Source: a virus. From it: a stretch of 58,681 nt of DNA. The stretch covers positions 1-58,681 of the IMG/VR virus record IMGVR_UViG_3300025687_000049. One strand, 5' to 3'. Under the pieces are notes generated by a model. The model was not told where the DNA came from, searched no databases, and saw only the letters and a program-made list of their open reading frames with translations. This document shows positions 23,839 to 30,510 of the stretch, piece after piece. How positions within the stretch are numbered: the first letter of the stretch is position 1; every line of letters starts with the position of its first letter. The position numbers and the translations under genes are program-made.

Positions 23839-24072
23839 ATGAAACTGACCGCAGAAAACCTTCGCAATATGCAAAGCAACCTGTTTACCATCGATGACGA
23901 TCTAGGGGAGACTATCAAACGTATCCCTAATGAATACGCCTATGTGGTGTTCATTGCTGCAAATACTGTCCTCGAGTCCTTAGCCGTGATGGTTGAGGAG
24001 GCAGAAGAGGAAGAGCTGACAGCTTTCGAGCTTCGAGAGCTGGAAGCCCAAGAGAAGGGAGGTGGAGAATGA
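23839..24072 (+). CDS. Early acidic small protein (77 aa)
   Basis: Start set by cassette 6. Helical with a very acidic C-terminal third (VEEAEEEELTAFELRELEAQ). Overlaps the next small gene by 4 bases (ATGA). No family recognised. Confidence 0.65.
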   Translation: MKLTAENLRNMQSNLFTIDDDLGETIKRIPNEYAYVVFIAANTVLESLAVMVEEAEEEELTAFELRELEAQEKGGGE

Positions 24073-24185
24073 GCCACGATGACGACAATGTCCCTTTCTG
24101 GGACGCGGTGTTGATGGTCACTAGTAGTTATGTTAGTGTGATCATTGTTGTGCTGTTTACAGCATGGTTACTAGGGCAGCTTTAA
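24069..24185 (+). CDS. Single-span membrane micro-protein (38 aa)
   Basis: MSHDDDNVPFWDAVLMV followed by a hydrophobic stretch (SVIIVVLFTAWLLG) that would span the inner membrane. GGGAGGTGGAG precedes the ATG, which overlaps the previous stop. The stop codon is in the loop of the next hairpin. Possibly an early inner-membrane exclusion or host-control peptide. Confidence 0.6.
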   Translation: MSHDDDNVPFWDAVLMVTSSYVSVIIVVLFTAWLLGQL

Positions 24186-24218
24186 GCTGTCCGTCTAGGA
24201 ATAAACCAGGAGATTGAT
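24174..24218 (+). promoter_or_regulatory. Hairpin-leader cassette 7 (before 24219)
   Basis: GGGCAGC (24174-24180) pairs with GCTGTCC (24186-24192) around TTTAA, which carries the stop codon. Leader GTCTAGGAATAAACCAGGAG follows. Confidence 0.7.
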
Positions 24219-24503
24219 ATGACCGAAAATGACCAAAGACTGTATGGAACCATAATCGACACCCTCGACGATAACCAGATCCTTGATCTAGTGCTTGTCA
24301 TGGGAGTTATGCCGTGGTATAGTGGTATCCCTCACAGTGTATATGTGAGTCTAAAAGAGTTCCTTGCCGACCAGGGACTAGATACCACCAAGTACGTGGT
24401 GAAAGCCTCTGTAGATTGGGAGGAAGTTGAAGCCGCTCGACCCGAAGATGGTAGTCCATGGGTAACCGTGGAAGCAGCTGATATTAGCGTAGAAGTCGAA
24501 TAG
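24219..24503 (+). CDS. Early acidic protein (94 aa)
   Basis: Acidic alpha/beta small protein (LYGTIIDTLDDNQILDLVLVMG; VDWEEVEAARPEDGSPW). Start set by cassette 7. No family recognised. Confidence 0.65.
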   Translation: MTENDQRLYGTIIDTLDDNQILDLVLVMGVMPWYSGIPHSVYVSLKEFLADQGLDTTKYVVKASVDWEEVEAARPEDGSPWVTVEAADISVEVE

Positions 24504-24510
24504 ACTACAC

Positions 24511-24590
24511 CGCGGAGAATTCCACTCCGTGGGCTACCTACATCCTAAGCATGATGTAAAACTGCTGTATAGATAACCAGGAGAAATGAT
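24511..24590 (+). promoter_or_regulatory. Hairpin-leader cassette 8 (before 24591), two hairpins
   Basis: First stem CGCGGAG/CTCCGTG (24511-24531), second TACATC/GATGTA (24539-24558). Leader GTATAGATAACCAGGAGAA follows. The only cassette besides number 11 with two stems. Confidence 0.6.
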
Positions 24591-25007
24591 ATGACTAAGT
24601 TAACACGCGAATTGATCGAAAAAGAATACGCTAGAATTGAGGAAAAGAAGCGTAATCTCGAGGTCTTCGAGCCTCGTCCGATCCAAGCACAGTACGATGC
24701 TTTGTTCCAAGCCTTATATGACGTGGATCCGAACATCAACATTAAGGCCAATAGTAACGACGGTGAGTTCGATATCCGCTTCGCTGGAGACAGTGGGGTG
24801 TACCGGTGGGTATACTCAACTTTACGTGAGCATGGCTGGGAGCCAGAAGATCGTATCTCCGATGATACGCGGAACTACTTCACTACGTGGTACAGAAAAG
24901 AGGGCCTTCCATCTTTGTATGTAACCTTCTCGAGCACCGTATGCCAGCGTGTCCAGGTAGGAACCCGGACGGTAGAAGAGCCAATCTATGAGCTTGTGTG
25001 TGAGTAG
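24591..25007 (+). CDS. Early hypothetical protein (138 aa)
   Basis: N-terminal charged helix (LIEKEYARIEEKKRNLEVFE) followed by an alpha/beta domain (VDPNINIKANSNDGEFDIRFAGD, YVTFSSTVCQRVQVG). Start set by cassette 8. No family recognised. Confidence 0.65.
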   Translation: MTKLTRELIEKEYARIEEKKRNLEVFEPRPIQAQYDALFQALYDVDPNINIKANSNDGEFDIRFAGDSGVYRWVYSTLREHGWEPEDRISDDTRNYFTTWYRKEGLPSLYVTFSSTVCQRVQVGTRTVEEPIYELVCE

Positions 25008-25012
25008 TTAAC

Positions 25013-25053
25013 CTGGGCTCCGGCCCAGTTTAGGAATAACCAAGGAGAATGAT
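25013..25053 (+). promoter_or_regulatory. Hairpin-leader cassette 9 (before 25054)
   Basis: CTGGGC-TCCG-GCCCAG hairpin (25013-25028) with a UNCG-type tetraloop closed by C-G, an especially stable RNA motif. Leader GTTTAGGAATAACCAAGGAG follows. Confidence 0.75.
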
Positions 25054-25206
25054 ATGGAAAGTAACCAAAACGAAAACCTTTTGTATGCAATTAAGCAGAT
25101 TGCGGCCCAGTTCTCTGGTGAGCGTAGGTTCACTGGGAGCGTAGAGTTCACTGTAGATCTGCGTCTCATAATCAACGCCCAGGACATCGAGGAGGAAAGC
25201 AATTGA
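25054..25206 (+). CDS. Early small protein (50 aa)
   Basis: MESNQNENLLYAIKQIAAQF, then a beta pair (FTGSVEFTVDLRLIINAQD) and an acidic end. Start set by cassette 9. Its stop TGA overlaps the next start (TTGA). Confidence 0.6.
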   Translation: MESNQNENLLYAIKQIAAQFSGERRFTGSVEFTVDLRLIINAQDIEEESN

Positions 25207-25352
25207 GCGATTTTGTAGCAGCCTTTTTTATGATGATCTTTCTGTGTGCAGGCTTGCTAGTCTTATGGCTAGCGAGTATACTGAACTCAGTGACCCTCGT
25301 ATTTATAGGCCTAGCCATCATAGCAATCAGCACAAAAGGAGCTAAGGGATAG
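25203..25352 (+). CDS. Two-span membrane micro-protein, TTG start (49 aa)
   Basis: Begins at TTG 25203 after GAGGAAAG, coupled to the previous stop. Two hydrophobic segments: FVAAFFMMIFLCAGLLVLWL and VTLVFIGLAIIAIS, with a basic end (STKGAKG). A small inner-membrane protein of unknown role. Confidence 0.55.
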   Translation: MSDFVAAFFMMIFLCAGLLVLWLASILNSVTLVFIGLAIIAISTKGAKG

Positions 25353-25391
25353 GGGCGAAAGCCCCCGTCTAGGAATAACCAGGAGATAGAT
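25352..25391 (+). promoter_or_regulatory. Hairpin-leader cassette 10 (before 25392)
   Basis: GGGGC-GAAA-GCCCC hairpin (25352-25365) with a GNRA tetraloop, starting at the previous stop codon. Leader GTCTAGGAATAACCAGGAGA follows. Confidence 0.75.
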
Positions 25392-25571
25392 ATGAAAGAG
25401 CAGTTAACAAATAAAGAGATCGTTAATTGGCTGGTATCAAATGATATTGGCCTGAGCGATGTGATCGACGCAGTGATTGACGTAAATGGGATCATTGGTG
25501 TAGGATTGATAACCCTCGCAGAGGGATTGTCGCAGTATGTCCAGGACCAGATAACACCACAAGGAGATTAA
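25392..25571 (+). CDS. Early small protein (59 aa)
   Basis: MKEQLTNKEIVNWLVSNDIG, LSDVIDAVIDVNGIIGVGL: amphipathic helices with a hydrophobic middle. Start set by cassette 10. Function unknown. Confidence 0.6.
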   Translation: MKEQLTNKEIVNWLVSNDIGLSDVIDAVIDVNGIIGVGLITLAEGLSQYVQDQITPQGD

Positions 25572-25572
25572 G

Positions 25573-25692
25573 ATGGGTGGTCACTTGTATTGGAGCTGTG
25601 CCGTATGGGTTGTACAGTACGGTGGGTTCACACAATATCAGTTGGATGTTGCCACTACGTGGGCACTCCAGATCCTTTCTGAGGAGGCGTAG
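25573..25692 (+). CDS. Early micro-protein (39 aa)
   Basis: ATG at 25573 after AAGGAGATTAAG, one base past the previous stop. Aromatic and polar (HLYWSCAVWVVQYGGFTQYQ). Ends directly at the next ATG. Too short to classify. Confidence 0.5.
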   Translation: MGGHLYWSCAVWVVQYGGFTQYQLDVATTWALQILSEEA

Positions 25693-25881
25693 ATGAAGAC
25701 GCTACTGGTAGTGCTGTGTGCGTTTAATACGCACTGTGAGCACGAGTGGGAAGCGGTGTATGCCGCGGATAACTTAAGGGAGTGCAGAGCACAAGGGAAG
25801 GCTCAATTCCCTGAATACGAGCGCCTATGGCTCTGCGTGAAAGATATTCAAGTTAAAGATGAATGGAGCGAGTTCGAATGA
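25693..25881 (+). CDS. Early small protein with Cys pairs (62 aa)
   Basis: MKTLLVVLCAFNTHCEHEWE then a charged helix and LWLCVKDIQVKDEW. The hydrophobic N-terminus could be a short membrane or export segment. GAGGAGGCGTAG precedes the ATG. Overlaps the next gene by 4 bases. Confidence 0.55.
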   Translation: MKTLLVVLCAFNTHCEHEWEAVYAADNLRECRAQGKAQFPEYERLWLCVKDIQVKDEWSEFE

Positions 25882-26072
25882 ATGATATAGTACACATCAC
25901 ACAGATGATATCCCTATGTGGGCAACGATTGGACCGTATCCAATCAGACGAGCAGCGGGTACGGATCCTACAGGAGCTGGATGACCTTCTCTTCGAAGCA
26001 GAAGGGTATCTCAAGGATGAACTTTACCACTACGAGGAGACCATCGACGGTCAGCACGGCTCACCTTTCTAG
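25878..26072 (+). CDS. Early small helical protein (64 aa)
   Basis: ATG 25878 overlaps the previous stop (ATGA). Helical and acidic: RLDRIQSDEQRVRILQELDDLL, EGYLKDELYHYEE. Last gene before the sigma factor. No family recognised. Confidence 0.55.
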   Translation: MNDIVHITQMISLCGQRLDRIQSDEQRVRILQELDDLLFEAEGYLKDELYHYEETIDGQHGSPF

Positions 26073-26134
26073 GTACCCATATAGGGAACCTTCGTACCCG
26101 AAAAGGGTACGTCTAGATAACCTTGGAGAATGAT
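26072..26134 (+). promoter_or_regulatory. Hairpin-leader cassette 11 (before the sigma-factor gene)
   Basis: An imperfect stem GGTACCC/GGGAACC (26072-26090, one mismatch) and a 7-bp stem CGTACCC/GGGTACG (26093-26111) with loop GAAAA. Leader GTCTAGATAACCTTGGAGAA sets the ATG at 26135. Confidence 0.7.
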
Positions 26135-26824
26135 ATGACAGAACTGAGTAGTTTTCAGCTCTACAGCATTGACCTAGATGCCGCGGAGATTGAACACAAG
26201 ACCAAACACCAGCTCGCCGGCTTACATGCTGAAGCCTTGAAGGGAAACCAGAAGGCGTGGCATGATCTTTGGTTGTACGGGACCAAACTGGTCCTGAAGA
26301 TATGCAACAAGCTCTCGTCTATGGACTTACTCCGTTGTGAGTACGAAGAGGCTGTAGCTGAGGGGAATGCTGCGATCGGAGAGGCACTGACCCGGTGGAA
26401 CCCTAAGAAGTCCAGCTTCGGTACCTGGGTATGGATCCGGGTTCGAGGTGCAATCCTCGATGAGTCGAAGAAGTGGTCTCCTGAACCAGGTGTAGTCCCT
26501 GCCGAGGTGACTCTATCAGATGACCAGGAGCATGGTGATGACGAGTACAACAATTCTCTCTATGATCTGGCTGACGAGGAATATCTGGGTGAAGATCCTG
26601 CTCTGGATCTCGATAAAGCCCGGTTGAGAAGAGTCCTTCCAGCACTACCTGAGAGGGAGTTGAAGTACGTAACCCTGTACTACTTTGAGGACCAGACTCT
26701 CAATGAGATAGCCGATCTGGAGGGTATTAGCCGGAATATGGTACACAAGATTCTTAAGCGAGCTGAGGCTCGTTTAGGTGAATTGTTATTGGGGGGGTTA
26801 ACAATCTCCGCGTTCGAGCGATAA
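26135..26824 (+). CDS. RNA polymerase sigma-70-family factor
   Basis: 229 residues. Region 2-like segment at about 75-115: EGNAAIGEALTRWNPKKSS, FGTWVWIRVRGAILDESKK, which carries the promoter-melting aromatic/basic surface of FliA/SigB-type factors. An acidic linker follows. Region 4 at about 160-220: LPERELKYVTLYYFEDQTL then EIADLEGISRNMVHKILKRA, a helix-turn-helix for the -35 element. Region 1.1 is absent, as in alternative sigma factors. It would redirect host core RNA polymerase. A copy of the repeated promoter overlaps its own stop codon. Confidence 0.88.
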   Translation: MTELSSFQLYSIDLDAAEIEHKTKHQLAGLHAEALKGNQKAWHDLWLYGTKLVLKICNKLSSMDLLRCEYEEAVAEGNAAIGEALTRWNPKKSSFGTWVWIRVRGAILDESKKWSPEPGVVPAEVTLSDDQEHGDDEYNNSLYDLADEEYLGEDPALDLDKARLRRVLPALPERELKYVTLYYFEDQTLNEIADLEGISRNMVHKILKRAEARLGELLLGGLTISAFER

Positions 26825-26825
26825 T
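26798..26825 (+). promoter_or_regulatory. Rightward phage-sigma-type promoter (copy 2 of 3)
   Basis: GGGG then TTAACA (26798-26803), 16-base spacer, GATAAT (26820-26825) followed by AGTAATATTAG. The same extended blocks and spacing occur at 30461-30488 and, reversed, at 20802-20829. It would drive primase, helicase and downstream genes. Confidence 0.75.
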
Positions 26826-26864
26826 AGTAATATTAGTATTAGTATAAGTGTAATTAGTAGTTTA

Positions 26865-26924
26865 GGGATGCCCCAAAGCATCCCATAATTATAAGTAATT
26901 ACATAAAGTTTAGGAGATATAGAT
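26865..26924 (+). promoter_or_regulatory. Hairpin-leader cassette 12, shortened (before 26925)
   Basis: GGGATGC/GCATCCC hairpin (26865-26884), then TTTAGGAGATATAG and ATG. It lacks the AATAACC part of the leader. It follows the phage-sigma-type promoter. Confidence 0.6.
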
Positions 26925-27224
26925 ATGTCTGATAGACATGAATTGTTTGAAGAACTGGAAGCCTTTCACCCTTTGTGGTTCAAGGTATACCATAATCTAG
27001 AAGAGGCTGTTGAAGCAGCCTCAATAGAGACTCCATACATCATCGACTTATGGGAAGACTACCTACTGACAACGGAACGTATCGTAGATGGAGTCCCAGA
27101 CATCAAGAAGTACATCGAGGAGTGTCAAGAAGCGGAGCAGAATGCTCCTGAGTTTCAGAGAGCTGTATCGACTATCCGGTATGTTAACCGGATCGATGAT
27201 AACAAGTTCTACTTCTCGGAGTAG
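26925..27224 (+). CDS. Hypothetical protein (99 aa)
   Basis: Acidic, helical: HELFEELEAFHPLWFKVYHNLEEAVEAAS in part, ending YVNRIDDNKFYFSE. First gene after the promoter at 26798-26825 and directly before the primase gene. Function unknown. Confidence 0.6.
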   Translation: MSDRHELFEELEAFHPLWFKVYHNLEEAVEAASIETPYIIDLWEDYLLTTERIVDGVPDIKKYIEECQEAEQNAPEFQRAVSTIRYVNRIDDNKFYFSE

Positions 27225-27237
27225 AGGATATTTGTTT

Positions 27238-28065
27238 ATGAGTAAACATGCTGTAAAGTTATTAGCGCAAGGACTGTCAATAGGGGAGGATACCGGATTT
27301 GTAGAGTGTCCATTCTGTATGGCTGCACATGAAGAGAAATTCAGTGTTACCCGTACGGTAACCGGACTACTGTATAACTGCTTCCGAGCATCATGTGGCG
27401 CTTCTGGGTTTATCCCTACCGGATACTGGGATGACGGACCAGCCGCAAGGACCACACCGAAGCCTAAGAACAGACCTTACATAAACGCCCTCTACCTACT
27501 GACAGATATGGATACTACGTTCTTTAAGGAAGAATGGGGTGTAGATCCCATAGACTTCAAGGTAACATCAAAAGATGAGTATGCCTTACCTATCCTACAT
27601 CCTGTAGGGTTCCCCCGGGGATGGGTAATACGGCAACCGGTTTGGAAAGGGGTAACCTCCTGCCCAAGAAAGGGAGTCCCGAATAAACCAAAGGCGCTGA
27701 ACTATAAAGATCGGCATGACCACAGTCGTCTATCCTGGTCACCATGGAGCAGGGTCGTTAACCCTCACCAGGTAGTGGTAGTAGAGGATATAATCTCTGC
27801 CTGGAAGATAGGGCAGTGTTATCGGGATGCTCGTGGTGTCGCCCTCAACGGAGCTAAGATGGGGTATCCTGAGGCAGCTGAGATTGCGAAGGAGAACCCT
27901 ACTTGCGTCACGATATGGTTAGACCCTGATGTAACAAACCAGGCGTACAAGATCCTCCACAGGTGGGGATTGAGTTTCAACTATTGCCGGGTAGTGACCA
28001 GTGATGCAGATCCAAAGGATATGACCCCAAAGCAAATAGAGGAGATATTACATGTGGAGTGGTAA
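27238..28065 (+). CDS. DNA primase (zinc finger plus TOPRIM)
   Basis: 275 residues from ATG 27238. N-terminal zinc motif with Cys24, Cys27, Cys48 and Cys53 (CPFC ... CFRASC) preceded by GEDTGFVECP, as in T7 gp4A-type primases. TOPRIM fold: VVVVEDIISAWKIG with catalytic Glu near 182, VALNGAKMG, and VTIWLDPDVTN with the metal-binding Asp pair near 228. In T7 this is fused to a helicase; here the helicase is a separate gene downstream. It makes RNA primers at the phage fork. Confidence 0.85.
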   Translation: MSKHAVKLLAQGLSIGEDTGFVECPFCMAAHEEKFSVTRTVTGLLYNCFRASCGASGFIPTGYWDDGPAARTTPKPKNRPYINALYLLTDMDTTFFKEEWGVDPIDFKVTSKDEYALPILHPVGFPRGWVIRQPVWKGVTSCPRKGVPNKPKALNYKDRHDHSRLSWSPWSRVVNPHQVVVVEDIISAWKIGQCYRDARGVALNGAKMGYPEAAEIAKENPTCVTIWLDPDVTNQAYKILHRWGLSFNYCRVVTSDADPKDMTPKQIEEILHVEW

Positions 28066-28276
28066 ACTATTTGTATCAAAAAAACAGAAGAGAAAGGAGT
28101 TGGAAAGTAGACTAGGTCCGAGAGAGTTTATATCGTGGTCGATCGATCGTGGATATGGGTCTTGGTATCAAGACATATACAGTATCCCAGTCCTATGGGG
28201 TGATCTATGTCATGATGACGAGCCACGTTTTCTGACTAGACGAACAGCAAACTTCTACCCCCCCATCAATGCGTAA
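28052..28276 (+). CDS. Hypothetical protein between primase and helicase (74 aa)
   Basis: ATG 28052 after AGGAGATATTAC, overlapping the primase end by 14 bases. Basic N-terminus (KKQKRKELESRLGPRE) and an aromatic-rich C-terminal half. Function unknown; position suggests a replication accessory. Confidence 0.6.
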   Translation: MWSGKLFVSKKQKRKELESRLGPREFISWSIDRGYGSWYQDIYSIPVLWGDLCHDDEPRFLTRRTANFYPPINA

Positions 28277-28288
28277 GGAGGATATTGG

Positions 28289-29506
28289 ATGTTAGATGGT
28301 AAGGTGATCGAGGCTGTACTACAGTCTCGGGATGCCTACGAGAAGGTGCGGCAGCACATAGACATAGAGGAGCTTTCGCTCCAGGGACAGACGTGGTTCC
28401 CGTTAATCAAAGGGTGGTACGAAGGAGACCCTAAGGCACGTAGTGTGGATCGATCGATCCTGTTAGAGAAGGGGAAGAGAGAACTTCCCGAGGCACATAT
28501 AGATACCCTGGTTGGGTGGTTAAACGACCTCCCTGAGGTTGACTCTCCGACCAACGTAGTCAAAGACTTACTGGAGTTGAAGAGATACCAGAAAGGGAAT
28601 GCATTAAGCCAAGCGATACAAGCGAGACAAAATGACAAGATTGATACTCTCCTTACCGAGTACAGTGAGCTTAGAAACGCAACTTCACTCGGTACTTCGG
28701 AAATCCATTGGACCATGGACGACGAGGACATGGATTCCTTGCTCGATAAAAGAAACCTTATCAAGGTTGGACCTTCCCGCCTCAACGATAAGTTACTGGG
28801 TGGAGTCATACCAGGGACATCCATCCTCATCTTCGGAAGACCTGAAGCTGGTAAGACTCTCTTCACAGTCAACATGGTTGCAGGATTCCTTAAATACGGA
28901 CATCGGGTCCTGTACATTGGAAATGAGGAAGGTACCTACAGAACCAGGAAGCGAATCGTCAACAATCTGGCTGACGCTGACAATGACGCTTATGAACTCG
29001 ATCCCGAAGGTGTTCTTGCCAAAGCTAAGTCCAGAGGCCTTGATGAGTTATACATCCTCACCATGCATCCAGGATCCATCCCCGAGATCGAAGACATCGT
29101 CAAAGATGTTAAGCCGGCTGTGGTCGTTGTGGATCAAATACGGAACCTGGACCTACCTGGTAAGGGAGGGGATAGTATTACCTCGAAGCTGGGGGAACTC
29201 GGAACACAAATGAGGAACATGGCTGGTCGCCATAAGTTTGTATCTGTGAGTGTAACCCAGGCTGGAGATAAGACAGAAAGACATGGACAGGAGCCACCAC
29301 CTTGGCTTACAATGAGCGATATTGCAGACAATCGTACAAGCTTGGCTGCACAGTTCGATGTGATCTTAGGGGTTGGGTGTACCCAGGCACTGAGAGATTC
29401 TAATACAAGAGCTATCAGTATATGTAAAAACAAGATGTCCGACCAGGAGGATTCCCATGAAGGGTTCATCGTCCAGGTTGATGTCAGAAAAAGTAAGGTG
29501 AGGTAA
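28289..29506 (+). CDS. Replicative DNA helicase (DnaB/RecA-fold)
   Basis: 405 residues. RecA-type ATPase core: Walker A GRPEAGKT near 183-190, VLYIGNEEGTYRTRKRI, Walker B VVVVDQIRNL near 276-285, and a QAG-type sensor (VSVTQAGDKTERHG). N-terminal about 150 residues form a helical domain like the primase-interacting part of DnaB. It unwinds the phage fork with the separate primase. The +1 frame at its 3' end stays open for 37 codons. Confidence 0.85.
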   Translation: MLDGKVIEAVLQSRDAYEKVRQHIDIEELSLQGQTWFPLIKGWYEGDPKARSVDRSILLEKGKRELPEAHIDTLVGWLNDLPEVDSPTNVVKDLLELKRYQKGNALSQAIQARQNDKIDTLLTEYSELRNATSLGTSEIHWTMDDEDMDSLLDKRNLIKVGPSRLNDKLLGGVIPGTSILIFGRPEAGKTLFTVNMVAGFLKYGHRVLYIGNEEGTYRTRKRIVNNLADADNDAYELDPEGVLAKAKSRGLDELYILTMHPGSIPEIEDIVKDVKPAVVVVDQIRNLDLPGKGGDSITSKLGELGTQMRNMAGRHKFVSVSVTQAGDKTERHGQEPPPWLTMSDIADNRTSLAAQFDVILGVGCTQALRDSNTRAISICKNKMSDQEDSHEGFIVQVDVRKSKVR

Positions 29507-29618
29507 TGAGGCTTACATTTACTTCCAAGGACCGGAAGTATTTGGAATAAGTGGTTGTGGTAGTGATTTCTATGAATACAGAGAATTAGAGAAGGAGTTA
29601 GAAAATAATGGCGGATAA
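29505..29618 (+). other. Start-less open frame between helicase and MazG genes
   Basis: In the +1 frame relative to the helicase, a gene-like frame (EAYIYFQGPEVFGISGCGSD, FYEYRELEKELENNGG) runs from the helicase stop to overlap the MazG ATG. It has no ATG, GTG or TTG. It could be a C-terminal extension of the helicase made by a +1 frameshift at AGG-TAA, or an unrelated decayed frame. Confidence 0.3.
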
Positions 29619-29961
29619 CACTTATTACTCGGAGTATGTGCGGGATATGTTTCACAACACTCCGACTGCAGATGATGATGCTAGGATCCTGAGTAACTTC
29701 GGGTCTCTACATGCAGCATGTGGATTAGCTGGAGAGGCAGGAGAGGTCCTGGATCTATTCAAGAAGTGGATCTTTACCCAGAAGAAGTATGATCGTGATG
29801 CATTGATCAAGGAGCTGGGTGATGTAGAGTTTTATCTGCAAGCCCTGCGGAATGAGCTGAAGATAACCCGGGACGAGATCTTGGATGCCAACATGCTAAA
29901 ACTGGCTGCACGACATCCAGAAGGGTTCGAAAATTCAAATTACTATACAGGTGACAAATGA
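29608..29961 (+). CDS. MazG-like nucleotide pyrophosphohydrolase (117 aa)
   Basis: All-alpha NTP pyrophosphatase pattern: LHAACGLAGEAGEVLDLFKKW (EXXE metal motif) and ALIKELGDVEFYLQAL (EXXD motif). It hydrolyses nucleoside triphosphates to monophosphates; phage versions are thought to adjust nucleotide or alarmone pools. Located between helicase and polymerase, overlaps the next gene by 4 bases. Confidence 0.82.
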   Translation: MADNTYYSEYVRDMFHNTPTADDDARILSNFGSLHAACGLAGEAGEVLDLFKKWIFTQKKYDRDALIKELGDVEFYLQALRNELKITRDEILDANMLKLAARHPEGFENSNYYTGDK

Positions 29962-30161
29962 AAGCAGAAATTCCAGCAGAGTTAGTTAGTGCCTTGGTTG
30001 GGCAAGCGATTGTCTTGTGGCAAGAGGCCTATGCTACTGATCCGGATCTCCGGGATGGGTTGTATACGTACGAGCCTTATACACTGGCTGAGACCGTCTT
30101 TTGTATGGGGTATATAGCAGGGAACTTGAATATACAACCAGGTTCAGGAGAAGTCCATTGA
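29958..30161 (+). CDS. Hypothetical protein (67 aa)
   Basis: Helical (ELVSALVGQAIVLWQEAYATD) then LAETVFCMGYIAGNLNIQPG. Coupled to MazG by ATGA and to the next gene by TTGA. Function unknown. Confidence 0.6.
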   Translation: MKAEIPAELVSALVGQAIVLWQEAYATDPDLRDGLYTYEPYTLAETVFCMGYIAGNLNIQPGSGEVH

Positions 30162-30487
30162 GCGAGATTACCTTGGAACAAGCTCAGGACATCATGTCTC
30201 ATGTTGTATCCCAGAAGGTTCGCTGGGGGAATATGTACGACGGAAGTGATGTCGGGGTGAGCAAGATGCTAGATGCACTTATTGTCTTGGCTAAGGAAGA
30301 CACAGCTGGTGCTAGTGAGGCACGAGCCTCCCTTGCTACAGCTAACCGTCAGCTGGGGGCGGCTAAGGCCCGGGAGACTAAGGATCGTAAACAGATCGAA
30401 ACCCTGAAGGCGGAAGTAGACAGCTTAACCAGATTGGTTGAGAGATTGTCTGAGAAGGGGTTAACGGATGATCAAGAAACACGATAA
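30158..30487 (+). CDS. Coiled-coil protein, TTG start (109 aa)
   Basis: TTG 30158 follows AGGAGAAG and overlaps the previous stop. The second half is a continuous coiled coil (ARASLATANRQLGAAKARE, IETLKAEVDSLTRLVERLSEKG). The -10 element of a phage-sigma-type promoter overlaps its stop codon. Function unknown. Confidence 0.6.
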   Translation: MSEITLEQAQDIMSHVVSQKVRWGNMYDGSDVGVSKMLDALIVLAKEDTAGASEARASLATANRQLGAAKARETKDRKQIETLKAEVDSLTRLVERLSEKGLTDDQETR

Positions 30488-30488
30488 T
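30461..30488 (+). promoter_or_regulatory. Rightward phage-sigma-type promoter (copy 3 of 3)
   Basis: GGGG then TTAACG (30461-30466), 16-base spacer, GATAAT (30483-30488) followed by AGTAATATTGAG. It lies immediately before the DNA polymerase gene. Confidence 0.75.
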
Positions 30489-30510
30489 AGTAATATTGAG
30501 AGGAGTATTC

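Noticed and set aside
29487-29496. Classical -1 slippery heptamer at the helicase end
   Set aside because: Only five A are present and the reading frame does not fit X XXY YYZ; the open frame downstream is +1, not -1.
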